Below, in pieces: positions 38,423 to 64,000 of a DNA stretch of 64,000 nucleotides. This stretch comes from Desmodesmus armatus (Eukaryota; Chlorophyta; Chlorophyceae; Sphaeropleales; Scenedesmaceae). The translations under genes and the position numbers were made by a program. The DNA lies in assembly GCA_007449985.2 (NCBI GenBank), contig VIIQ02000186.1, positions 1 to 64,000 of the forward strand, given 5' to 3'. Within the stretch, counting starts at the first letter, position 1, and the number at the start of each line of letters is the position of its first letter. The notes under the pieces were generated by a model. That model made no database searches, had not been told where the DNA came from, and saw only the letters and a list, made by a program, of their open reading frames with translations.

Positions 38423-39052
38423 GCAGCAGTTATGCCAGGGCGCGAAATTTGGTTGGCTGTGTTACGCACAGCCTTTCAAAGGAGCAGCACGCTGAGAAGC
38501 GAGGAGCGATTACGATTGCAAACCCAACTGATGTGGGTTGACCTGGACAGGGCATTTACAAGCTGTGAAGCAGCCTTGGTCAATGCCCTGGGGGAGAGGG
38601 GTCCTCTTGGCGCTCCTGGGAGGTACCACAGTATGCTTGTCTCATCACAGAGTAGCTTTGAGACTATTGGGGGCGGCCTCCACGCGGCTAGTCTCGGAAC
38701 AGCCTGGCTGGCCACAGTGGGGGTGCAGCTGCTGCTGTGCAACCGCTGCTGGGCCAGCAGGTGAACAAACAGCCCCCACCTTTTGGCTTCTTTGCTGCAA
38801 CAAACAGCCCCCACCTTTTGGCTCCTCAGCATTGCAGCTAGCTTTGACAAGCAGCAGCAGGTCCTGGGAGTCCTTGCTGCTGTACCTCAGCAAACATGCT
38901 GCACGTGGCAGTACAGCAGCATCAGTGTTTCGGGCAATGGCCTGGACATGCGCTGCTTGGATGCACGGGCCGGTCTCCTCAGCCTGCAGCTCAATGTTGC
39001 AGCTGCTGCTGCTGCTGAGCACGTGCATATTTGTGTGTGGTGCTCAAGGTGA
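38423..39052 (+). CDS. Unrecognised protein, 3' two exons
   Basis: Exon 38423-38760 follows CTGCGCTGCAG and contains an ATG at 38432 (MPGREIWLAVLRTAFQRSST); it joins in phase across a 68-bp intron (38761-38828) to exon 38829-39052, ending HVHICVWCSR and TGA. TGTAA follows 150 bp later. The protein is mixed in composition with an Ala run near its end, a hydrophobic patch (LGTAWLATVGVQLLLC) and ordinary codon use; no domain is recognised. Acceptor, donor, phase and polyadenylation-like motif together support a real gene. Whether 38432 is the true start or earlier exons exist is open. The tiny intron carries a 25-bp direct repeat (AACAAACAGCCCCCACCTTT). Confidence 0.5.
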
Positions 39053-40239
39053 TGGCACTGGTGGTCGCTCTGGTTGATGGCAATATGTGTCATGCCTGCA
39101 TTGTTGCTTTCGACATAATTGTGAACGCCACAGCCAGGTGCCACCTGGATGCCTGCCAGCATCAACCTCATCACCTCTTACTTCCTCACTGCCATTGTGG
39201 ATTGTAAATTGAGCTTGACAAAGGTTTCTTACAGTTCAAGTAGAATCATTCCCGTTGCATTGTTCAGCCCTAGCTGCGGCAAGCTGCAGCTTCAATGTCT
39301 GCTGGGGCGGCGGCAAGCCACGTGATGCTACCCTCCCACAGTCAAAGAGACGTACCCTTGATTACCCGCACGCCGCAAGAAATGCACAGGTACAGCACAC
39401 ACAGTAACACCTTGCAGCAGCTAATCTCTCACCTCTGCCAAACAGAGAACAAAGAGAGTGTGAGCCCAGGGTTACTTGCCACAGGTGTGAAGCACCCCCG
39501 CTGCCTCCCACACATACCAGCCAGCTGGGCTGTACATCTTCACAAAACAGCTTGGAGCACCTTGCCGAGAAGAAACCAGCGCATGGCTGTGACAAAAGTG
39601 TGACATGCAGCCAATAGAGTGAGGTGTGCTCATAGCCCGGGGTGCAGTTTGCTGGGCAGTAGAGCAGGCCAGAGCAGCAGCTGAGGCCAGCTGCCACCCA
39701 AAACTGGCAATCCAAACAAAACCCAGCTGCCGCCAACCAATCAAGGCATTGCCTGAGACAAACTGCGGCAGTCCCCGAGACAAACATGGGCGGGTGAAGG
39801 ACACACTAACTGCAGCACTACCTGGCAGTGACGCAGCTGCTTCAGCCTCACAATCAACAGCAGGAGCGACCTGCCCTGGCTTGCACCACCAGATCACACC
39901 AATCCTCCGTTGCCACTGTGCGCCTCAAAGCACAAGCAACACAAACCACCAAAGACCATAGCAACCGAGTTAGGGACACGCCACGACAAACAATATGCAG
40001 CAAACAAAGCCCCCAAAGCGGCAGATACTGCGCAGCAGCAACAGCCTGCTGGCTGCTGCTTCCTAGCTGCTGCATACACTGCAGTTGTAACTGCCGCTGC
40101 TGCTCCCTGGCAACCGTCGCTGCCACCGCTGCTGCTGCTGCCGCCTGGACAAAGACGCTTGGCATCCCCGCCTCCCATGCAACACTGTCAAACTGGTCAG
40201 GAAACCAGCAGAATTCCAACACACCAGCTTCTGGCTGCT
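39053..40239. other. Convergent region between the unrecognised gene and SRP54
   Basis: Contains the 3' ends of both flanking transcripts. Open frames here are short and Ala/Cys-rich from CAG or CTG runs at 40030-40140. I see no independent gene. Confidence 0.4.
39203..39207 (+). terminator. TGTAA polyadenylation-like motif
   Basis: TGTAA is the usual chlorophycean polyadenylation signal. It lies 150 bp beyond the stop of the unrecognised gene at 38423-39052. Confidence 0.45.
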
Positions 40240-56549
<16,310 letters not shown>

Positions 56550-57880
56550 GGTTGCTGCTGCTGGAAGCTACTGGCACCCGCTGCCTGTCGGTTGCTGCTG
56601 TTGGTGCCCGCTACTGCTGCAGGCCCGCCAGCCTCCCTAGCTAGCCTAGTGCAGCTGCTACTGTGTACAGAAGACTCTATGGACTACCTCAAGCGTATGT
56701 TCTGTCAGCACAGCGACCTGCTGCGAACTTGCAGGGAATTCAGGGGACAGTAGGGGGTTGGGCTCTACGGTTGGTGCAGGCGTGCATGCTGACGATTGAG
56801 ACGTCACAGCAATCGGACGCAACCTGGATGAAATGAAAGTGCGTACGTTTACTTGTTTGCTGCGTAGCCCACAGGCTTGTTTGCCGAGGAAAGCTGCAAC
56901 AGGAGCCACAACCAAAGACAACACTGAGGTAGAGCAAACCTTATAAAGTATCAGTTCTGTTGGAGTGCCCAGTATGCCCGTGTCAGTTGCAGCGATGTGG
57001 CAGTGTGTTAGATCTACAGTACAAATTTGCAACAGGAGGGCCTTCAGCTTGATAGCCTCGGTGTGAGCCTGTTCCAGGCGCCTGGTAGTGATTTTCCATC
57101 CCCTGAGGCTATGGATCAGTGATGGCTGCCAATATCCCCTCCACCAGGCTCTGCACTGCACTGCAGAGGAGGGTCTCCCACAGACAATCCACCGATTGCC
57201 CCTTCTGGCAATTTCAACTTACAGATCACTCTCTGCAGCTACATTTCGGCATTAAAGTCATCGAATGCAAGGCCCCCCCTGTCAGTTAGCAACGGTCATT
57301 GGGACCTATTCAAACAGAAGGTTGCATCCTACATTCAGAACAATCCAGCTGAGCTATTTATGGGTCACGTCCACTAAATTTGTCGCTCCGGTTCATATCC
57401 CAGCTACACACACACACACCAGGCGCCAAAATCTGATCATACGTTGAGCAGGGCATACACAGGCCTGCTTCCGTAATATATACATTTTTTGGAACTGCTA
57501 CATTTCTGAGCAGAGCCCTGTCGCCACCAAGTGTCGGACCGCATCAGTCTCACCTCAACAGCAACAGCAGCTGCTGTCGACCGTCTGAATAGGGCTACTT
57601 GCTGGGGAGCGGAAAGGTAGTCCTTGTATCGTATTACTTACACCTGATTCAGTCAATCATCCGTGTCAGGTTGTCTTGCAGCAGCAAAGAGCCAGATGTG
57701 CGCACTGTTGTGAACATGATCAGCTATTTGGAGTGTCATCAACATGACACCAACACCATGTGCAACCATCAGGCCTCTGTGTAGACATCAGCACGAACGT
57801 TGCTTACCCGTAGCATGCCGTGCTCCTGTAGGGAAAAGGCAGCAGGAGCACAGCGCAGCACCCATGCACAGCTCATCGCA
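56550..57880. promoter_or_regulatory. Shared promoter region between SRP54 and tectonic
   Basis: A 1.33-kb gap between divergent start codons. It lacks the CAG and poly-G/C character of the neighbouring introns, apart from one short CA run near 57410. Candidate 5' UTRs and both promoters lie here; I see no recognisable element such as an X-box, which algal ciliary genes do not usually carry. Confidence 0.45.
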
Positions 57881-60800
57881 ATGATGCCCAGCAGCAGCTC
57901 AGGTCGCTGCTGGGCCCAGCACACAGCACGACCTGCTGTACTGCTGTTGCTCTGGACGTCAGCAGTGCTTGGACCCCTCTTACCCCCAGCATCTGCAGCA
58001 ATCCCGTTCCAACAGCATCCAATAGACTGGACCCTAGTCCCAGCCCAGCCGGAGGCAGCAGCAAACCTCAGCACAAGCTGCATCTGTGCGCTGCTGAACG
58101 GCACATGCACGCCAGGATGCTGCTGTGATTCAGCATGCCCAGCAGATCTGGTGCAGAGCTTCAAGGCTAAGGGGCAGTGCCTTCCTGAGGGGACACCTCC
58201 ACAGCAGCTGCCATACTGCGTTCCTGCAGAGCCGTTTGCCAAGGTAGGTGGGGGCCTGTGGGGCGGTAATTTCCACGGCGGCCACAATCATGGCTTTGGA
58301 GGAGATGCTAGGGTGCCAGGTTGACTCAAGAATTTGCTGTTATGATAGACAGCACCTGCTGCACGCATCCTGTGCGACGCATAGCAGTTGCACAATTGGG
58401 TCACTCTTGCACTGCAGGTCAGCTGCTGCTTGGGATGATTGATTGCCTTGTGCCAGGAACAGCAGCAGCAGGAAGGGTTGCATGGCACGGCATCAGAGCT
58501 GATCTGTGCTGTGCTTGGGGGATCTGTTGCAGGTGAACTTGCCAGCTGGGGACTACTACCGCCTGCAGCAGCGTGCAGCTGACTCTGACTTTATCAGCCA
58601 GGTGCTGTGCGTGACAGCAGACCACAACCCAAGCCTGGGCAAGTCCTACCCAGGTGGGTGGGTTGCTGCAGCCTTTGTATAGTTTGATTCACAAGTCGCC
58701 TCGTTGACTGCCTATGGGGTGTGACGCATGGCCTGACTCATGTACTGTATCGTAACAGTGACAGTACAACACATGCATCACACAGCTTGGCAGGCCTGGC
58801 AGTCGTTGCACATGGTTGGCATGCAGCCGCTGCTATGACACACTGTGTCAGAGCATGCTGAGCAGTAGCAGTAATGTACCTGCATCATCAGCAGGAACAC
58901 CAGCTGACGTCATTTGCTGTGCTGCAGTGACAATTCTGCACTTGCAAGTTGTTTCTGCGCAGTTGGTTCATGTGTGCTGAGCGGCGCTGTGTATGCCCTG
59001 CCTTTGTCCTGCAGACCCGCCAGCAGGAGACGTCGGCAGCAATGCTCAGGAAGCCGCATGCCCTCCAGCTCCCACACCCCCAGCAATTGGCGGCCCAGGC
59101 AACGGCTATGCGTACGGGCAGGCGTTGGCAGTGGTGGGGGCGATAGCGCCTGCAGTCGCAGGCCTGAAAGTGTGGGGCACGTTTGTGCTGCCAGCGGGGG
59201 TGCTGAGCGCTGAGTGCTTGGACGTGCAGCAAGTGGGCTACATGACACGCGTGCCGTCCAGCCTGCGGGTGAGCGCTGCTGCTGTCAACTGTTTGCTTAC
59301 ACCAGTTGTGTTGGACCCTGGAGTGCAACACATATGTCTGTCCCATCATGCTATTTTCTTGTTTGCTATGCTATTCTGCAAGAAGAGCTAACAGCAGGCT
59401 CACTCGATACGACAGCTGCAGGATAGCACTGACACCATCACCATAGGACACCACTTGCCGTCGTGTTTGCTGCCGTTGCAGGTTCCTGCGTCAACCTGCC
59501 AGCGCACCTTCAGCACAGCAGCAGCGCTGGCAGCCATGTGCAATGACGCAACCTCCCCACTGTCCCCCACCTACTGGGCGGGGCTGGCCTTCGCCGCAAA
59601 GCCGGCAGCGACGACCAGCAACCCAGTCAGCCTCAAGGCCCTTGCACGCCACCAACTTGACACAGGTGTGGGGGCAATATCATTGCCTGGACACCACACA
59701 GCGCTGTTGCAACAGCAATGCCTGTTGGATGAGATTTGGGAGCCCTCATGTCACCATTTTGGGACAGCTATATATGATTTGACCATCTCTGCTCCCACTG
59801 CATGAGGGGGGGGGGGGTGCAGTCAGTGACGTCAAGATGTCATTCTGTCGGGGTGGGAGGCCAGCATGCACTTGCACAACTCTGAGGTCACTTTGCCATC
59901 TGGCTGGTGTATTGGGGCTTCCCTCCATTCCCTGGCACAGGGGTGTGGACGCAGCTGGACCCAGTGGCAGATCTTGAGGACCCTACAGCAGCAGCAGGGC
60001 CGCCAGTTACATGCTCTGGGGTGAGCTACTAGCTTTGGCAGCTAATTTAAATGAGGCAGGCTGACTTGCACCTTCCTACTGTCTTGCGCATGTACCCACT
60101 ACGAAAGCCTGCAGGACAGCACATGCGAGGTGGTCCATGCATCTCTGCCTGCCTCCTGCTTCAGATACAGTTGCTCCCTGGTAATGTGCTTCACTGGCGT
60201 GCACTGACCGGTACTGCATGGCGTACCATGTATGTGCAGGTGGTTGTCGAGGCCCACTTCCTGATGCGTGCGTCAACAGACCCAGACACCGGTACACTGA
60301 TGGTGTCGGCGGTGCAGCTGTCCCTGGTCATCGCTGACGTGGCCATGCCGGCAGCTGGGCCCCTTGTGTTGGACACAGCGTTCAGTGTCCAGTGGGCCAA
60401 TGCAACAGTGCCTGATGCAGCACTGCAGGTGACTGTGCAGGGGGGGGGGTGCATGCTTCAGCTCTGGATGTCGTCATCTTTTTACACAGTTGCACTATGG
60501 GCTTCTCTCCAATTCCTAGCCTGGCCCTCTGCGCCCCTGGCACTCCCTGACTGATGCTCCAGGCTCACACTAAAACTCCAGACGTACTCAAATAGTCGTC
60601 ACTCGATTAACACATATCACGCCCTCTTCTCCCCCCCCCCCTCTTCCAACAGCCCCTGAGTGGTGCTCCAGGCTACCTCCCCGGCCTCCCCCTCCTAGCT
60701 GGGCTGGAGTCCAGCGACCCCGCACCCACTGACCCCAGCGAGACCCGCAAGGCAGTGTCACGGCTGTCAGGCGGCCTGCAGCTGCCCGGCCCTGGCCCTG

Positions 60801-62621
60801 CTGGGCGCTGCAGCCCCAGCCCTGTGTATGCACCCACCATCGGCTGGGGCTACAACCTTAGTAGCAGCTGCACCATTGGCCTTACACTCGGACAGGTGGG
60901 CAACAGTGGAACATACATCTGTTCCTGGGTTTGGGATGATCCTTTTTGGGGGTGAGGTACATTTGAATGTGTGCTGTTTGGGGGCGGGGACACCACAGGG
61001 TGTGAAACAGCATAATGACACACGATTGACGTACACGGTGTCCCTTGGATGAAACATCACCGATTTTTTCTTTTTGCTGTCTTCTGACTTTGCTACATTT
61101 TTGTGATGCACACGCAGCTGCGCACACTGTGCCAAGCCAACAACCCCGGCAAGACCCTGACAGACATCATGGGTGCTGACTGGCTCACCAGCCTCACAAC
61201 AGAACAGGTGGGGTGATGGCACATGGCTGCACCCATCCTGTGTTGTCAGCCATGCCAGCACAGCCGCAGCACAGCCCCTGCGGCCCCTAATGTGATGCTG
61301 GCGCTAGATCTCAGATCTGAGCACAGCTGCGGCAGCATGCTGTTACGGTCTGTCCTCAGTGCCAGTTGTACTCAGGGGTAGTCATGCATGCAGTGCGCAA
61401 TGTGCTGTACTGTGCTGCACCGTGCAGTGACTGTATTCTTTCTATGTGACGCTGTGCTGGACTATACTGTACTGAGGTGCGATACACAGACTGAACTGTT
61501 CTGCAATGTGCTGCACTGTGTGTTGTGCCGTAGGTGCTGCTGGGAATCTGGGGCAACTCTGACCCCAACAACATCAAGCACTGGCTGCCCCTGGTCACTA
61601 CAGAGTGGCCACCAAGCACAGACTTGCAGTGGGATGAGCCGACCAGCACCTGCCGCAATGTGGCCAAGGGCTTGCAGGTGCGACTGTCTCGTGAGACCTC
61701 ACTTGGTTTTGATTGCTTGCAAGTTTCGAAAGCCAGGTGGCAGGTGGTGGGGAGGGGGGGGCACCTAGATGGGCAAGAGAGAAGGATGAGCAGTTGGGCA
61801 TGTGCTGTATACGTCACCGCTCGCCCCTTATCACACAGGCACCTCGTTGGTGTCCTGTTGCAAACTTGGCCGGGGCATGTGAAATTCATGTTGTCTCCTT
61901 CCCTGCAGGTGCGTCTGCTGACTGGTGTGGCCTACTCTGAGAGCAACCTGCAGTCCAAGCTGCTGTACGCCTCAGCATGCTTCACCCACGGCAGCTGGAC
62001 CTTCGACCGCCTCAACGGCCCGAGCCTGCAGCTCTTTGAGCTGCAGTTCCAGGTAAGGGTGATCACCCAGCCTCATGAGGTGTGGCCCACACCACTTGGC
62101 TGGGCCAGGAATGCTGTCACCTTCTTCGCTTATGGAGCATGCACACAATCAAGCCATGCATGCCATATGGTCAGCTTTGCACAATCAGACAAAGACTCAA
62201 AACCTCAGAGGAGAGAATGCATGCACCTTCAGTGTCAACAGCGCAGGGCAATTCAGAGAGCCGCACACAGGCAGTCTGCACAGTACCCGCAGTGAACTAG
62301 TAGTTCAGGCTGAAGGGCAAAGCAGCAGAGGGCCCAGCCGCTGTCATAGTATGACAGTCATGGTCGACTGCGCACTGCAGTGTATTGAATCCAAACTGTG
62401 TTTGTTTTCCTGCTTTTCAGGTCAGCTTTGTTCCCAAGGCTGGGCAGCAGCCCACCACATCTCTCAAGCCAACTCCGCCCCTCATCGCGCCACTGCCGCC
62501 TGACCTTTTCTATCCCTTCCTCACAAGTGCAGCCGGGGTGCCTTTGAGGGCTGGTATGGGGGCGCAGCAGTGGCTGGTGATGGGGGTGTTGGCGTGGGTT
62601 GCCCACATTACAGCTGCGTGA
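57881..62621 (+). CDS. TCTN1: Tectonic-family ciliary transition zone protein
   Basis: Tectonics belong to the MKS-type complex that gates the base of the cilium. Eleven exons join in phase: 57881-58243, 58533-58653, 59015-59268, 59482-59665, 59941-60020, 60240-60428, 60653-60895, 61118-61207, 61534-61677, 61909-62052 and 62421-62621. The start ATG at 57881 gives a signal peptide with core RPAVLLLLWTSAVLG. The family signature is a dense Cys cluster, CICALLNGTCTPGCCCDSAC, followed by LCVTADHNP, a predicted beta-rich domain with paired Cys, TIGWGYNLSSSCTIGL, LLGIWGNSDPNNIKHWLPL, and VSFVPK near the end. The C-terminus (WLVMGVLAWVAHITAA) may be a membrane anchor. About 630 residues, in the usual size range, with no frame breaks. 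Which tectonic paralogue it corresponds to is not decided. It implies a flagellated organism. Confidence 0.88.
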
Positions 62622-63594
62622 TTGTGAGGGGACCGTCAGGTCAGTTTGTGTGTAGTGCAGTTCTGTACTGTGGCCCCAGGCTAGGGCCATGTGACATGGC
62701 AGCATGCAGGCAGCCATGCTGGGCTTACAAGTCCTTGATGGCCACTCATTTGAGTGCTTGGTTTGCAGGATGCAGCCTCCAACTTTGCATGCCTCTGTGT
62801 GCCCATGCCTGAAGGCGTGTTTGTGGCTAGGGCGGTACAAGCATGCTTGACATGCACACCCCTGACTCAGGCGATGCTTCCTAAGCTTACCTATCAAAGG
62901 TACAAGCATGGGTGTAGCTTGTTATGCTGCCTTGCCAGTGGGTGCTGCTGTGACCAGGGCGCTCAATGCACCAGGATTGATTCACTGTCTCTCCCAAGGG
63001 CACACATTTTGAATGTTCATCAGTTGGCTTGGCCACTGTGCCGGTTTGTCATGGCAGCGCAAAGTGCCCAACACCTGCGTGACAGCATCTGTTACTGACG
63101 TGACTGCGGGCAGGACACTGCCCAGATTCTATGGCATGAAGGCATGAATATGAGCTATCTGTTGTTGAACTGTTTAGCCCCTCGATGTCTGGAGAACAGG
63201 CTGGACAGGCTGTGTCCTGATGGATTCTGCGTGATAGGAAGCGTGAGCCTTTCATGATAGGCACAGGAGTCGACGAGGGGACTGATAGACTAGACTAAAC
63301 TGGCATAGGCCTTGAGAAGTCTGTCCTGCCTCAACTCAAGCCATACTCTGTAGAGGGAAGCTTCATGGATGGATCATGTACTGTAACTTACAAAAGGAAG
63401 CATGACTGACCAAGCCAATCCACTAGGGACGACAAAGGTGACCAGCACCATACGGCGCCAGCCTTTGATGAGCTTCACAGAGTTGACCCACATAACTGTC
63501 ACACTCTGGATCAAGGGTCAACTGACTGACCCACATCATCAATACGCCAGAATGCTCCCAAGATACTCACCAACATGATGTCTATTCAACACAG
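62622..63594. other. Region downstream of tectonic
   Basis: No gene recognised. TGTAA near 63382 might be a polyadenylation signal. Open frames are short and without good codon bias. Confidence 0.35.
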
Positions 63595-63982
63595 GGGAAG
63601 ATGCTCTCCCAACAGAGCCTCTCCCAAGCCGCCTCAATCACTACATGCGGCTCCCTCTCACCAAGGCAACGCCCTCGTTGCCTGACGGCCGGACGAAGTC
63701 AAGCCAACACGAAGCCAAGGGGAAGCACCATAGTAGGAAAGGGGGATGCTGATCAACGGGCGGGTAACACCAAGTGCGTCAAACCACCGACCCGTGACAC
63801 ATGCATTGGACTGCAACCATCCAACTGCCCAAATTTTACCACAAGGCATAGGCACGGAACAAGGACGCATGGAGCTGTTCGGCACGCATTGGCCTCCAGG
63901 TACAGCTAACAAAACCCGCATGAAAGCAAAGGAAAGATGGATGCCTAGCCTTCTGCAAATGCAGTCCACCAACACCTACTAA
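63595..63982 (+). CDS. Unrecognised ORF, possibly an exon or repeat-element fragment
   Basis: After a possible acceptor (TTCAACACAG at 63594), one frame reads LPSRLNHYMRLPLTKATPSL to about 63740. A second frame, one base back, continues with TAQILPQGIGTEQGRMELFG, HWPPGTANKTRMKAKERWMP, and stops at 63982. They join if a base is missing in the GGGGG run near 63743. Composition differs from the neighbours: no CAG runs and many Lys/Arg. It could be a gene exon or part of a retroelement; no domain is recognised. Confidence 0.3.
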
Positions 63983-64000
63983 CCTTTGACCAACCAACAG

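Overview
This window is nuclear DNA from a green alga, most likely a flagellated chlorophycean of the Chlamydomonadales. The evidence is GT-AG introns throughout, very heavy CAG/CTG triplet tracts read as poly-Gln, poly-Ser or poly-Ala, long G/C homopolymers inside introns, TGTAA polyadenylation-like motifs, a thylakoid rubredoxin, a plastid-type prolycopene isomerase-like enzyme, and a tectonic (ciliary transition zone) gene. I cannot name the species; a Haematococcus-like genome would fit.

Layout. 1.35-12.14 kb (+): prolycopene isomerase (CRTISO)-like FAD oxidoreductase, with a 3.8-kb intron holding a CTG minisatellite and two abutting TTAA-flanked miniature transposons, and a last exon reiterated about seven times downstream. 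15.56-23.10 kb (+): large secreted protein made of four repeats resembling a bacterial surface-protein module, one exon per module. 24.18-25.81 kb (-): single-exon F-box/LRR-like protein. 26.38-28.38 kb (+): membrane-anchored rubredoxin. 29.66-36.22 kb (+): receptor-like kinase with signal peptide, unrecognised ectodomain, one transmembrane helix and a TKL-type kinase, in 14 exons. 38.42-39.05 kb (+): unrecognised two-exon fragment. 40.24-56.55 kb (-): complete cytosolic SRP54 in 12 exons, with an 8.8-kb first intron filled by a 13-copy repeat. 57.88-62.62 kb (+): tectonic in 11 exons. 63.6-63.98 kb (+): unrecognised ORF. The genes do not form a pathway; two head-to-head pairs (LRR/rubredoxin and SRP54/tectonic) share short promoters.

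Three patterns cut across genes. (1) Introns of the CRTISO-like, rubredoxin and SRP54 genes contain diverged tandem copies of the adjoining exon edge, splice site included. (2) Introns tend to carry G-runs after the donor and C-runs before the acceptor, on whichever strand is transcribed. (3) Several conserved reading frames are broken by what always looks like one missing base, often in a homopolymer and once in the SRP54 P-loop; this looks more like systematic sequence error than gene death, so conceptual proteins here need repair before use.
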